64,000 nt of DNA from Viscum album (GCA_963277665.1 OY728163.1:1904832644-1904896643), one strand, 5' to 3'. Shown: positions 12,342 to 24,500, counted from the stretch's first letter. A program made the numbers and translations. Notes: a model not told the origin generated them from the letters alone.

Positions 12342-13350
12342 TTGGATGAACAAAAAAGGGATGATCAAGAGGAGGAGGATGATCAGTGGCAGAAGATGCT
12401 TCGAGCCTTTCAGCGGCAGACTCTCAGGAAGTACGAGGGAATCATCTCAAACATGGAGATAGAGAGCTGGCTAGAGGAGTTGGTGATAGATTTCAGCTTG
12501 ATATGGGCTCCGACAGAGTACTGGGTTCCTCTGGATGTGAGCCAGATGTGTGGAGCAGTGTATTAGTGGTGGACGATTTGTCATGGGTAGAAGAGGGAGG
12601 TTGAGGTCATGTGGACTGACTTTGAGAAAGAGTTCTGGGCGGAATTCCATTCTTCCATAATGAAGGCTGAGAAGAGGCAGGAACTACTCTCCCTCCAGTA
12701 GTGGAGTATGTCAGTGAGAGAGTTGGGGATCATGTTCAAGGATCTCCTTCGCTTTGCTCCCGACCTATTTCCAGATGAGGAGTCTCGGGTGAGACGTTTG
12801 GATGAGGCACATCATCCTTCTCTCCAGTATGTTGTTACTCATTTCATGCTACTGACATACTTGGAGGTCCAGAAGAAGGATAAAGTGGTGGAAAGGATGC
12901 ACACGCTGGGAGTTGTATCGCGAGAAGGAATCTAGTTGGGCTCATCAAATGGGAAAGTCGTCAGCAGCAAGACTCCAGCATCAGGGCCCTCTAGGTTCCG
13001 ACTGGTAGGGAGCAGGCCTCCTCAGTTTCAGTTCCAATCTCCCAATCCTCACCCTTTTCCTTCTAGCCAGGGCCCAAGGTTTTTTATCTGTGGCCGTCAT
13101 GGGCACCTTCAGAACCAGTACCCTTACCGAGTACAGTATAGTGGAGGTGGACCAGTACAACACCCGCCTCAGCCAAAACAGTTTCCAGTCAGGACCTTCT
13201 AGCAGCAGCAGCAGGGGCAGCGAGCTCCCGCTCCTTCGAGGGCAGACGTTGCAGGTGGAGGCTGACCTCAGGGCGCTCCTCAGGGACCTTGACTAGGGAA
13301 TGGTCGGGGAGTTGGACGACAGCTAAGAGATAGAGGAACTGGTCGTGGGC
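12342..13350 (+). pseudogene. gag: gag (capsid and nucleocapsid), interrupted by stops
   Basis: Read in one frame across 12342-12566, 12708-12935 and 12936-13202, with stops between. The segment SMSVRELGIMFKDLLRFAPD (from about 12705) fits the retrotransposon gag family, where the usual form is MSVxEYExxFxxLSRFAP. The nucleocapsid part has a degraded zinc knuckle, FFICGRHGHLQNQYP (about 13080-13125): of CX2CX4HX4C only the second Cys and the His remain, and the first and last Cys read Phe and Tyr. The protein would form the virus-like particle and bind RNA. Stops at about 12564, 12700 and 12933, plus the lost cysteines, make it non-functional. The start at 12342 is only the first Met of the open stretch. 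Confidence 0.8.
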
Positions 13351-13352
13351 AG

Positions 13353-13640
13353 ATGCATACCGCAGAGGCAGTAGTTCCAACTGAGCCAGAAGTCGTTCGA
13401 GGTACGATCAGCTTCTTTAGTACCCTTTCTTATGCCTTGTTTGATTCAGGAGCTTCGCACTCCTTTGTTTCACCCAGTCTAGCCCGTGCCTTCAGCCTAG
13501 ACATAGAGACACTTTTTGTACCCCTAGTTTTGAGTAGGCCAGCTGGAGGTCATACCAGCTTGTCTCTTGTTTTCCGGGGATGTAGGTTGATGTTAGGGCC
13601 ACACCAATCCAGTGGAGATCTTATTTTACGGCAAATGTAG
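13353..13640 (+). pseudogene. Aspartic protease domain of pol
   Basis: A 95-codon open segment in the gag frame. It carries ALFDSGASHSFVS with the active-site Asp at 13443-13445, the retropepsin signature D-S/T-G, followed by a hydrophobic stretch typical of the fold. In the family this enzyme dimerises and cuts the gag-pol polyprotein. The catalytic triad is intact here, but a stop at about 13638 separates it from reverse transcriptase. The segment 13640-13787 is poorly readable linker. Confidence 0.85.
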
Positions 13641-13787
13641 CAATACGACGTCATTCTAGGCATCTTCTGGCTGTTCTTAGTGTGTTCCTTCATTGATTTT
13701 TTCCGAATAGTGGTTGTGTTTTCAGACTTGGGAATCTGACGTGTGACTTTCATTGGTGAGCGAGGTTACTAGGAAGGTAATCAGAAA

Positions 13788-14771
13788 GTGGAGCCCCTCC
13801 TTTCCTTTTTACCTGAAAATTCAGTAGAGTCGGCGAATACAGAAATGGTGGAAGTCTCGGTGATCTTCGGTGAGTTTATGGACGTCTTCCCTAAAGAGGT
13901 GGTGACCCTACCCCCTCGACGTGATGTTGAGTTCGGGATAGACTTGCAACCAGGTGCCCATCCGATTTCGATGGCTCCCTTCTGGATGGAACCTTCTGAG
14001 TTGTGGGAGTTACAGATTCAGATTAACGATATGATGAAGAAGGGTTTTGTTCGGCCAAGTGCGTCACCTTGTGGTGCTCCTATCTTATTCGTAAAGAAGG
14101 AAGATGGTGGTCTTAGGCTATTTATAGACTACTCGAGATTGAATCAGGTAACGGTCAAGAACCATTACCCCCTCCTGAGGATAAACGATCTCATTGACCA
14201 TCTGAAGGGAGAAGGTTGGTTCTCTAAGATAGATCTAAGGTCTGGATATCACCAGTTGAGGGTGAAGGAGGGAGACATCTCAAATACTACCTTCAGATGT
14301 AGGTATAAGCACTTTGAGTTTGTAGGCATGACATTCGGTGTTACAAATGAACTAGTTGTGTTCATGGGACTCATGAACTCTGTCTTCCCGGAATACCTTG
14401 ATCAGTTCATAGTTGTGTTTATTAAAGACATTATGATCTACTCAAGATCAGAGGAGGATCACGCTGAGCACCTGAGAACAGTTTTAGTGGTCCTCCGACA
14501 GCACCAACTCTATGGGAAATTGTCCAAGTGCAAGTTCTGGATGCGAGATGTGCACTTCCTTGGGCACATAGTGTCTGGGAAGGGAATAGTGGTGGACCCA
14601 TCGAAGATTGAGGAAGTTGTTTCTTGGGTAGCACCCAAGAACGTGGTAGAGGTTTGTAGTTTTCTTGGACTGGCAGGTTACTACCGGAGGTTCATACCCA
14701 AATTTCCCCGAGTTGCAGCACCTTTGACAGCCTTGATGAAGAAGGATCAAGCTTCTGTGTGGGATAAGTAG
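13788..14771 (+). pseudogene. pol: Reverse transcriptase domain of pol (catalytic Asp lost)
   Basis: The longest open segment in the window, 327 codons, in the same frame as gag and protease. It holds the gypsy reverse transcriptase blocks in order: [20 protein letters not shown], then [20 protein letters not shown], then [11 protein letters not shown] with its catalytic Asp, then FIKDIMIYS where the family has FIDDILIYS, and finally [16 protein letters not shown] in the connection. The first Asp of the DD pair is Lys (codon 14424-14426), which should abolish polymerase activity. A second change is the box [13 protein letters not shown], where relatives read MPFGLTNAPAVFM. The segment ends at a TAG at 14769 inside a still-recognisable connection (WDK, stop, CESS). 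Confidence 0.93.
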
Positions 14772-15202
14772 TGTGAGTCATCCATCAGTTACCTAAAAGA
14801 GAAGTTTGTTAGTGACCCAGTGATGAGATTTCCATAATAAGGGGTAGCGTATGAGGTGTTCAATGATGCTTCAGGGCAAGGCCTCAGATGTGTATTGATG
14901 CAGTGGCAGGGGTGATCTTTTATGGGTCTAGGCAGTTACATCCTCTTGAGCGTAATTATGCCACCCACAATCTAGATCTCACGGTGGTCGTTTTCGTGCT
15001 AAATTTGTGGTGGCATTACCTCGTCGGGGAGCACTTTGTGGTCTTCACGGATCACAAAAGCTTGAAGCATATATTCTCTCAGCGGGACCTGAACTTATGG
15101 CAGCGAAGGTGTATGGAGTTCCTTCAGGACTACGACTTCGAAATTTCCTACTCCTCAAGAAAATGGAATGTGGTGGCCGATTCTTTGGGCAGGAAGTTGT
15201 AG
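14772..15202 (+). pseudogene. RNase H domain of pol, frameshifted
   Basis: It starts in the reverse transcriptase frame (FNDASGQGLRCVLMQ, with two stops just before it). It then moves to another frame near 14900, where GVIFYGSRQLHPLERNYATH continues to VFTDHKSLKHIFSQ and VADSLGRK at about 15190. These are the standard gypsy RNase H blocks; the family end motif is VADALSRK. The enzyme would remove RNA from the RNA-DNA hybrid. The single frameshift and upstream stops inactivate it. Confidence 0.88.
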
Positions 15203-16440
15203 AAGGATGCGGTTCGAGAGTCGGCAGATTCTTGGAAGTCAATGGAGGAGTTGGTTTCCCTACTCCTGGATGCAAGGATGGATGGTGGTAGAGGTTGCCT
15301 TTATTAGATGATAGTGCAGTCTTCTCTACTACAACGGGTGGAGGAGTCCCAGTGGGGTGACTTAGAAAGTGAAGTGATGCATGACCGGGTTTCCCATGGT
15401 GATGCTATGGAAGGGTGCATGGAGGATGGTCAGAATCAGATGCTTTTCCGAGGGAAGATGTTTGTTCCATAGATGATGCGTGAGAGGGTTCTTAGTGAGT
15501 TCCACAACTCACCCCTAGTGGTACACCCGAGAGTTTCCAAGATGTACCAGGGTATGAGGAGATAGTTTTGGTGGCCCGATGTGAAGAAGGCGGTGGCAGA
15601 GTTCGTGGCCAAGTTCCTAGTGTGTCAGTAGTTGAAGGTTGAACATAGTGTTCTAGGTGGTTTTTTTCAAGCTTTAGATTTCCTAGAGTGGAAGTGGGAC
15701 GACATCTCGATGGATTTTGTCACAGGGATACCTAAGGTTCAAGGAGGCTACAACGCCATCTGGGTGGTGGTGGACTGGTTGACGAAATTGGCCCACTTCC
15801 TTGCAATCAAGGAGTTGGGTGTAGTGGATGTCTTAGCACAGAGGTATGTGGATGAGGTGGTGCGGTTGCATAGAGTTCCAAGGTCCATAGTCTCGGTTAG
15901 GGATGTATGGTTTACCTCATGACTATAGAGAGGATTTTTTAATGCTTCTGGCACCCAGCTACGCCTTAGCACTGCTTTCCACCCCCAGACAAATGGGCAG
16001 ACAAAGTGCACCAACCAGACCTTGGAAGATATTCTACGAGCATGTGTTTTGGACCTTGGAGAATCATGGGTACAACACTTTCCTCTGATAGAGTTATCCT
16101 ACAACAATAGCTATCACTCTACCATTGGCATGTATCCTTTAGAAGATTTGTACGGGAGGTCTTGCCGCTCACCTGTATGCTAGACATAGGTCAGAGAAGT
16201 TGGTGTTCTTGGCCTGGAGGTGGTTCAGCGCACAATAGAGAAGGTTCAGCTTATACGAGAGAGGATGAAGGCAACTCAGGATTGGCAGAATTCATACTCT
16301 GATAATAAGAGGAGACCCTTGGAGTTCGAGTTTGGGGACCACATATTCCTAATGGTCTCCCCCCGACGTGCACAGCGGAGGTTCGACAGTGGGAGTAAGA
16401 TTTCCCCTAGGTTTATCAGACCGTTTGAAGTGCTGCAGTA
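15203..16440 (+). pseudogene. Integrase zinc-binding and catalytic core
   Basis: Same frame as RNase H. The zinc-binding part (about 15480-15635) keeps the two His (EFHNS, VVHP) but one Cys of the CxxC pair reads Phe (AKFLVCQ). The core follows: KWDDISMDFVTGIPK with the first catalytic Asp, then IVSVRDVWFTS where the family has SDRD, so the second catalytic Asp is Val (15896-15898). Next is PQTNGQTKCTNQTLED where the catalytic Glu is Lys (16004-16006). Stops occur at about 15570, 15630, 15919 and 16182. Two of the three DDE residues are gone, so strand transfer would be lost. Confidence 0.9.
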
Positions 16441-16747
16441 GGTCGGTGAGGTGGCTTATCAGCTGGAATTTCCACCACAGCTACAAAGGGTGTGCAATGT
16501 CTTCCTTGTGTCCCAACTCTATCGGTATCTGCATGACGATTCACATGTCCTCTACTGGGGAGATGTAGATATTGGGGATGAAGCAACGTTCGTGGAGCGA
16601 CTAGTGATGATTGAAGGTCGTGAAGAGAAGGTGATTCATGGACGAACCATTCCTTTGGTTCGTGTGTTTTGGAGACACGGTGGACTTGAGGAAAGTACAT
16701 GGGAATGGGAGACGTAGATGAGTTCCCAGTACCCAGAGTTGTTTTAA
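16441..16747 (+). pseudogene. Integrase C-terminus with chromodomain-like tail
   Basis: After a stop at 16439 the frame continues VGEVAYQLEFPPQLQRVCNVFLVSQLYRYL, the GPY/F-adjacent segment of gypsy integrases. Then comes VIHGRTIPLVRVFWRHGG, ESTWEWE, a stop at 16716, and MSSQYPELF. The last part matches the group II chromodomain tail of Tekay/Del chromoviruses, thought to steer insertion by contacting chromatin. Placement of the element beside other silent repeats agrees with that, but does not test it. Confidence 0.85.
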
Positions 16748-17205
16748 GTTTTGTTCTATTTTGTTTGTACTTTGTTGATGGAATGCTTTACTTTTCTAAT
16801 TATGGATTGTGCAGTTTTCCTTTTCTATGAATGTGTGTGAAGTGTCCTGAGATGTGGAGAGGGGAGGACCTGATCATTAGTTAAGACACATTAAAGTGGA
16901 TGCGCCTAAACTCATACGGGCGAGTCAGTGCCGCCCAAAGCGGATAGTATCTTAACATGGAGGAAGGGAAACCCCTCACCCACATGACTGGACAGTTTGG
17001 TCTTTTGTTTTTCTTGGTTTCATGGGGGACAATAGTGGTATGATTGTGATTATTCAAGAGATAGATGGGGAAGGGGGCGCTCCTTGGTAACAAGGAGGTT
17101 TTCCCCTGAGAGGTATCTTTTGATGGGGAGTTGTTCAGACCCCTCTCCTTTCCTTAGGTGGGTTTTTGGATTCTCAAAGATGAGAATGTTTTGAGAGGTA
17201 TCTGA
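16748..17205 (+). other. 3' untranslated region of the Tekay-like element
   Basis: Non-coding stretch between the pol end and the 3' LTR. A purine-rich run at about 17055-17078 (GATGGGGAAGGGGG) is the best polypurine-tract candidate by composition but lies about 130 bases from the LTR. The bases directly before the LTR (GAGAGGTATCTGA) are only weakly purine-rich and echo a GAGAGGTATCT at 17109-17119. Confidence 0.5.
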
Positions 17206-19998
17206 TGTAATGGCTCGGACCTCTTCGGTCTATTCCGTTGTGAAATGTGGTTTTTGAGGTGTTTTGGGAGGTCAAGGTGACATGGGGTTACGTTTGGGTG
17301 GACTTTAAGGAGAGCTAAAGGGAAATAGATTTCGCACGGTTAGCGCACGGTTTGGCTAAACCATGCAGCCAAACCGTGAAATGTTGGTGTTGGAGGTAGT
17401 GGATAACGCACGATTAGCGCACAGTTTGGCTAACTGTGTGGACTAACCGTGCGAGGAGGGTTTGGCGAGGCAGAAGCTAACGCACGGTTAGTGCACAGTT
17501 TGTTAAACTGTGCGGACTAACCGTGGAGGCACTAAAAGTTAGATCCTAAAATTATGGATCTGAAATATTTTTCCTCTAAATGGTTCTCTTAATCGCCTAA
17601 GTGGCCATAACTCGGGATTTCCCTTCCTTGGAGGTAGAAGAACCTCTCCCAAGCGTTTCACAGGCGATCCAGAGGCATTTTTCTAGGCGAATCGAAGCCG
17701 GTTTCTTGAGGTATGTGATCGTTCATGCTTGATTTCCTAGATCTACATAGATCTAATCCTCCTCTCCTCTAAATTTCTTAGATCTACACCTGTTATGGGT
17801 ATATCTTTGAGTGTGGATGTCGAATATGATGAGCTTTGGTCATGGTTGTGTTATGGGAGGATGTCTAAAGAGGATTCGTGAAGAATCAGCCCGGTTTCAG
17901 GAGCGTTCTTCGACCGTCGTTATTTCCTAAAAAACCATTGAGGTAGGGATATTACCTTTGTATCTCTCTCACTTTGGTGCATCATGTGGGGTGGTTATCC
18001 TATTATTTTATGAGATACAGTTGAACCGGTAAATAAAGATAATAACTGGTTAAAGAACGAGTTTGGGGAGATATTTGTTGGTATTGTTGTTTTATTTCCA
18101 TCAATGATTCTCCTTTGATTATGCTGTGAATTGAATAGGCTTATGACTACTAAAAATCACGGTCGTTGGGGGACTTTGTTTACACCATTATATGTTTGCT
18201 TGTTTTTCTGGTTTGTTTCATGGATGGAATTCATAGAAAGTTTAAATTGGTTAATCATGTAAAAATCAGATAGTTAAAAGAACACATGTAACACTTCTAT
18301 GATCACCCCGATTAAATTAAATGAAGGAATGAATTTTGTTGGTGTGGGTTGGGGTTTAATTATGTGAAGGGGTGTTTCATGGGTTGTTGTAGAATGGGTG
18401 AGTAGCGGGGCTGCGGTTGGCATGGTTGTGGGTTGGTGTGTATCATATGGTTGTGATGGGCCGCAGAGCTGCGGTGATTGGTATTGAAGGGATAATGATG
18501 CAGTACAGGTTTCATTTCCAAGGTGTTTGTGGTTGTGGTGGTTGGCACCAGGGCTGCAGGGATGGGTTGTGAATACGAATAAAAGTGGAAGAGTTAACTA
18601 ATGAACCGTGGGTCTTGTTAGTTTATTAAATATGGAAAATGAAAGGAATTTATTGGCTGATAATAGAAAATGGTTTTGTTTTGCTTGTGTTTTCCCTAAC
18701 CTTATTTGTAGTTGGCACGGATATGTTTTACGAACGTTTGATCTGGTTTGGTTGTTGTTAGTTTCTCGGTAGTTAAGGAACTGATAATATAAAACTGTTG
18801 AAACATGAAAAGCATAGTGGGGTTTTGGGATGTTCATTGTGTGCATACTTTCGTGGTAGCAGTGTCGAGGCATGTGCTCAGAACCTTTGTGTAGAGGCCT
18901 TAGGATGGGCTGAGTGGTTGATATAATTATATAAATCTGTACGTTTTATGTTTTATTACACACCCCACCCATGTTGAGCACCATGTGCCGAACACCCATG
19001 GGACAGGGGGTGAGATTCCCAAACATCCAAAGGATGGCTGGTTACTATTCTTCCATGTGCTCCCTCTTCCATGTTCTATAGCCCAAGAGCCTTCGGACAG
19101 GTTACAAAAGATGTTTCCCAAGAGTCTTCAGGATGAGATGTGATATGGTTCCCAGGTGTCTTCAGGATGAGATGTGGTTATGGCCGAGGATTGAGTGTCA
19201 GTGGAATGGGGGATGAGATGTGGTTATTGTAGAGGATTGTGTGCCGGTAGGATACTATGAGGTTCGTTTTTCCAGGTTGCAGTACTAGCTGAAGCTTCGT
19301 ATGGCTAGGTTGCGACACTAGCTCAGGAAGAGGGCAAAGTATCAGAGTTTTGGGTGTGAGGGATTGAGTAGTATGTAGTGGGACGGTGGTGCGGGGTATC
19401 GAAACATTGATTATATTACTATAAAACTCTATTGACTTGCGATATTTGGTGAGTGTGGCTTGTAAGGTTGGGTGGATAGATTCCTTGGTAGGATTTGGTT
19501 CCTTCTGTTCTCTCACAGGGAATTAGGATGTCTCCCCACCTGTGCACGAGAGGTTTAGGTTTCCCTACAGAGTATACTTGTATGCTCACCCTACATTTAC
19601 ATTCAGGTTTTCAGGAGCACTTCAGGGACCGTGCAGGACCTTGCTAGTTGGGCGTTGGAGTTTTGATGGTTGCAGTTTTTTCTTTCCTTTCTTGGTATCA
19701 TGATTTGGAGATTTTCTTATACTTGTACTTTTGTTTTAGTATTGTATAAAACATGCATATGGTCTTGGTTTTGGATTTATTTTAATTTACTAGTTCCCTT
19801 TTCTTTTGGTGTTTGACTCATCTTTTTTCCCGATCTTAATTAATAAAAAGGGTAATGCCTCCCATAATTGTGAAAACTCCTACCCTTGGTGCTAGTCACT
19901 ACTCCGGGACCTACCGGAGGTGGGACTCGGGGCTCATTATCTCCCTTTCACCATTTCCAGCACAGGAGGGGCATCTTTGGTGGGAGGGGGTCGTGACA
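17206..19998 (+). repeat. 3' LTR of the Tekay-like element
   Basis: Starts TGTAAT and ends GTGACA, the complete TG...CA form, and is followed directly by the CTTGG duplication. It has the same internal order as the 5' LTR: inverted-repeat block 17333-17525, donor-like GAGGTATGTG at 17708, TATA-like region at about 18920, direct repeats near 19130-19320 and AATAAA-type sequence at about 19840. It is 19 bases longer than the 5' LTR, with many substitutions. Confidence 0.92.
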
Positions 19999-20003
19999 CT
20001 TGG
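19999..20003. other. Target site duplication (right), CTTGG
   Basis: Exact repeat of 9132-9136, directly after the 3' LTR end. Confidence 0.9.
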
Positions 20004-20119
20004 TAGTAGTCATCTGGTCCCACTATTTTCATAAAATTCCATAAATACTTGCCACCAATATACAAGATATAAAAACATGGTTCACATATAAAACTAATTA
20101 TTATCCTTATATGAAAAAA

Positions 20120-21590
20120 ATTCTTTAAGTGTTGTTTTTCCTCACCCAAACACACCCTTGGCAATAACCATTGAGGTCAATCACCTCGACAATAATCCAT
20201 AAAATGTTATCTTACCTATAGATCTCTAATAAGGTATTATATAGAAAAAATTATATTATTTTTTACATAGTTAATAACATTTATTTATTGAAGCCTCTAT
20301 TTTATAGGGGGTTACACTATATCCATATCCCCACCCCTCATGTTTAAATAACAATGAAATTATTATAGAACCCACATCTATAACCTGAGAAATGATACTA
20401 AAATATTATTGGGTATTATATCTGATTAACATTATCACAAACCAACTTCCTATATCTATGAAACAAGTCATATTACCAAATGGGTATCTTAAAATCCCTT
20501 TGGATTCATTATATCACAACGTAATATATTACCCCCCATGTTTAGTTATCAGTCTAAAATCATTCCCCATTAGCCAACACATATTCTTTCAGTATTATTT
20601 TTCTTCAATAAAACATACCCTAGGAAATATCCAATGAGGTCACCAATATATTTAGTAATATATTCTAAGAACCCTTATCTATTTATATCAAATCATGTTA
20701 TTCCATTAAATATAGGATTCCAATTTTTTACATTGTCATCAACATTTTTTATTTTTAAATGTGAAAAAAATCCATTATTTTAGACCCCTAAACTTCAACC
20801 ATTCCAGTTCCACTACCCCTATAGTTTTTAGCTCTGATATAATTTATCATGATTAAAATTTCCTTGTCCATTAATGTGGTCTTATGATCCCATGGAAACC
20901 TATAATTCTTCATTTTCCTCCATAGAAAACCACTTGATATGACGCACTAGAGTCACGTACATTATAATATACTTTCTTAGTAAGCTAACATATGTTCTTT
21001 TTCTATTATTTATTACAAAATAATTTGAAACATCAAAATAGTTTATCTATGCCAACATTACTCTAGTACAAAATATCTTAACTATGGTTTTATAATATAT
21101 TATAACCTTAAAAATAAAGTTAATACTTCTTGAAATATGTAGTGAAATTTACTATTTTATATATTAATTATTCATAGTTCACATATTAGAATCTTTAAAT
21201 GTCCAAATCCTACTTTCTATACCCCATAAATCAGAACTGGAATGTTCCACTTCACAACTATTTAATTATTATCTCTAAAAATATTTCTCATTACCCAATA
21301 TTCACTAGTCCATAAACATGGCCATATAACCCCATGGGTTTCCTACAACACCTTGGATTATTTCCTAGAACATCAAATTTTATTAACAATAAGGGTTACT
21401 TAAAATAAAAAGTAATATGCATATATGAAATATATATTCTCTTATCATATTCTTTTTACTCACCCACAGACACCCTATAATATTCCTAAGGTGTCACGCA
21501 CCCTAACACTACTTCAACCCAATTCTACTAAATTGTGGATTTCTTATTAGATAGACTCTAAAATATGATGTTTCTTTATGATAAGAAGAG
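20120..21590 (-). repeat. Decayed tandem repeat (about 450 bp) with 5S rRNA-like core
   Basis: Four successive blocks resemble the reverse complement of plant 5S rRNA from its GTCACCCATCC to its TTCTGATGGG. Their GTCAC-equivalent positions are 20176, 20639, 21041 and 21493, so the unit is 463, 402 and 452 bases. In units 1, 2 and 4 the distance from GTCAC to the CTTAACT-equivalent is exactly the 36 positions of the real gene; in unit 3 it is 37. Unit 4 matches 5S at about 38 of 58 ungapped positions by hand count, unit 1 at about 28 of 58. Spacer sequence is also shared: attctttaagtgttgttttt before unit 1 against the stretch before unit 2. This supports a relic 5S rDNA array rather than chance. 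A 5S-bearing TRIM such as Cassandra is the alternative. No unit could be transcribed as a working 5S gene. Confidence 0.55.
21465..21584 (-). pseudogene. 5S rRNA-like pseudogene, best-preserved unit
   Basis: Read on the plus strand, GTCACGCACCCTAACACTAC is followed by CCCAA and GTGGATTTCTTATTAG, aligning without gaps to reverse-complement 5S over 58 bases. Many differences fit C-to-T and G-to-A decay. The part corresponding to the first 30 bases of 5S is not convincing. Confidence 0.5.
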
Positions 21591-24500
21591 TAATAATATT
21601 TAGAATTTTATATCTTACTTACAAAAGGGTGATATAAGAAACACTACCCTTCCATCCTAAATCATCTATAAGGATTCAATGATCAAGACTGATTTTTGTA
21701 CCGACATCTTACAACATAAACATTAGAACAATTAATGTGACACTTAACCCTTTGAATTCTATGCCATTGTTAGGTATAATTAATATGTTGATGAGATTTG
21801 GTAATTATTCATTAAACTAAATAAATTTATAGTTTATATTAATTTTTTTTTTAAATTATAAATATTATTATATTATGAACTTTTTCTATTTTTCACTCCA
21901 TAACTAGGACCCCAAATCTGAATTTATTTAACATTTTTTATCATATTATGTACCTAATAAAATGATTAATTTATTTCAACATATTTATATCTAACATGAT
22001 TTTTTGATGCATCATATATTAAATTCCATTATGGTTTTATATAAATAATTTTTAGGTTATCATCCTAAACACCATTAAAATCTCATGTTTGTTTAGAAAT
22101 ATATTCTCCACAACTTCAATCATGATAACAAAGAAATAAATTGAAATCATAAATTAATTTTTATAAAATATATATATATATATATAATTAATTTTATTTA
22201 ATTTATAGTTTTTAGGATTGTGATTATATAACACTATAAGTTTATTTCTTATATAAAAAATTAGTTTTTTTCCTCAAATTCTCAAGAACAGATATTAAAT
22301 TCAGGTTTTAGGATGACTATATAATATATATATATATATATATATATTTCATTTCAATTTAATAGAATAATGTTATACATTGATATGAAATGTTATTTTA
22401 AAAAAATATAATCCATGTAAAATGGTAACCCATTTATTTTATGTCCTATATATTATTGGGGTACTTTGAATATTATTCTAATATTTAGGAAATAATGGTT
22501 TTCCTCATGAATAAACTATGTACTTATACCATTATATCCAACATATAAAATAGAACTCAGCTATATTTTAGTTAAAAACCATTTTCAAAATATATCATAT
22601 ATATTATCTTATATGTTTTCCCATTTTCTTTATATCTTATTATGTTTATTGAATTATGTGTTACCGTATTCTCAGACAATATATGTTCAGATAATCTTAA
22701 TAGGGTCATTGATATATTGTTTTTATTTTCATACAGAATTCATGGGGTCAATTATTTTGAAGAACTAAACATGTTTTTGATCAAAAATTAAAATAAACAA
22801 TACTGGTATAAATCTAACATTTAGTATCTTCAATGTTTTTCAAATATCAGATTATTATATCATTTTTTAGTAGAGGCTTGATATTATGAAATTATTTTTT
22901 TAATCTCAATATGAAAATTAAATTTATACATTTCAATAATATTAATCTATTAGTATTTAAAAAACAAAATTCTTCTATTATTCACTAATATTAAAATGAA
23001 ATTACATTTATAGATTGAAAAATTAATCACAAGAAAAAGGAATATGAAACTTATTCTTGAAATTCATTATAATATATTGAAAAAAACCCACATATGTAAT
23101 AATGGTGAGACATGTAGATAATCCCTAATTTTCTAGATTGACCCTAAGGTCTCACACAAGAGAAAAATATTCCCCAAGTCCTCCATCCCATGGTTTTGTA
23201 GTCAACATTAAACTAGATTACTACATAATTTAATCACCTTATATGAATCAACTATAACAAACTATTAAATTGATGATCATATCCTATATATAATACTTTT
23301 ACATTATATAAAAAAGATAATTACTTTATTGTACCTATTATGTATCTCCTTAAATAAATTTATCACCATTTGAGAATGTAATTTTCACATATTAACACCA
23401 AAATATCACAATGTATAATATAATCATCATATTTTTATGAATTATATACATTGAGTATGTAATTAATAAATTTATATTTGAAATATAAAATTTAACATCA
23501 ATCCAATAAATAGTTATTATAAATAATTTATATTTGATCATGATTCATGTAAATTTCAAAATAAAAAGTAACATGTATATATTATATTAATAATAATATA
23601 AAAGTGATTATATTAATAAATAACAATTTACTTGACTTAAATATAAACATATTCAAAAACATTTGTATTGAAAAAAACTTGAATAAAATAAACTTATAAT
23701 ATATTATGTAAACATATCATATAAAATAAAAATAGTCTATTATTTGAAAAATGTGTTTCATTATAAAGACATAAAATTCTCATTTATAAGAAATTACTTA
23801 ATTAATATTAGAAATTTTATTCTTCCCTTTTTATTAAAATTTATAAAAAATTAGTTATTATCAAATTGTCAATATATATGTTAAAACAACATCATATGTT
23901 AAAAATAGTTCTTTAAATCCACCCATGGATTCGACATATAACCTGTGGGTCAACCCTTGGTCTGTTTTGTGTTAATTCAAAAATTATTTTGAAATAATTA
24001 AGTTGACAAAAAAATTTCCATTTTAGTATGTAAAATATTGTGTATTAACCTTATATGAAAATTTCTTCAATAGAAAATGATATTAATGTTTACTATAAAA
24101 ATGGTTATGTCATTATTCAATTGATTTTATTTAAAGAATTAAAATATTTCATGTGTTGGAAAATTTCTATTCAATAGTGATAGTGAAAATAATTTCTCAA
24201 AAATATATAAAATTTCCTTGTCCATCATCATGGTTAATTTCAAATACCAATGAAAAATGATATGTTGACTAGTAAATAATGGATTTATTATATAATAAAA
24301 TAACTAATCACCTTTTATAAACAATTTTCACATCAATTTAAATAAACCATGACATGGTTCTGTAACCATTTAAATCACTGCACATATACTTCAAAAAAAT
24401 TTATAATGTTTTAAACTAATCTATGATCAAAGAATTTTTTTAATGAAATAATCATGGTATAAACTGTTATCAAGAAACTAAACTACCGAGTAATATAGTC

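Larger units (their letters stand above)
9137..19998 (+). mobile_element. Complete Tekay/Del-like chromovirus (Ty3/gypsy), inactive
   Basis: A 10,862-bp element with long LTRs (9137-11910 and 17206-19998), a primer site for initiator Met-tRNA at 11914, and an interior coding in order gag, protease, reverse transcriptase, RNase H, integrase and a C-terminal chromodomain-like tail. Long LTRs and the tail (PLVRVFWRHG ... ESTWEWE ... SQYPELF) point to the Tekay/Del group of chromoviruses. Target duplications are exact. By eye the LTRs are roughly 85-90% alike, so the insertion is not recent. GC content is visibly higher than in all neighbouring DNA. Gag through reverse transcriptase share one frame with several stops; one frameshift near 14900 precedes RNase H and integrase. 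Catalytic residues are lost in reverse transcriptase and integrase, so it is non-autonomous. Confidence 0.95.

Noticed and set aside
12981..13163. Minus-strand ORFs opposite gag and pol (also 13189-13380, 13550-13753, 14431-14750, 15045-15275, 15748-16014, 16416-16700)
   Set aside because: Shadows of a coding strand with clear gag-pol homology.
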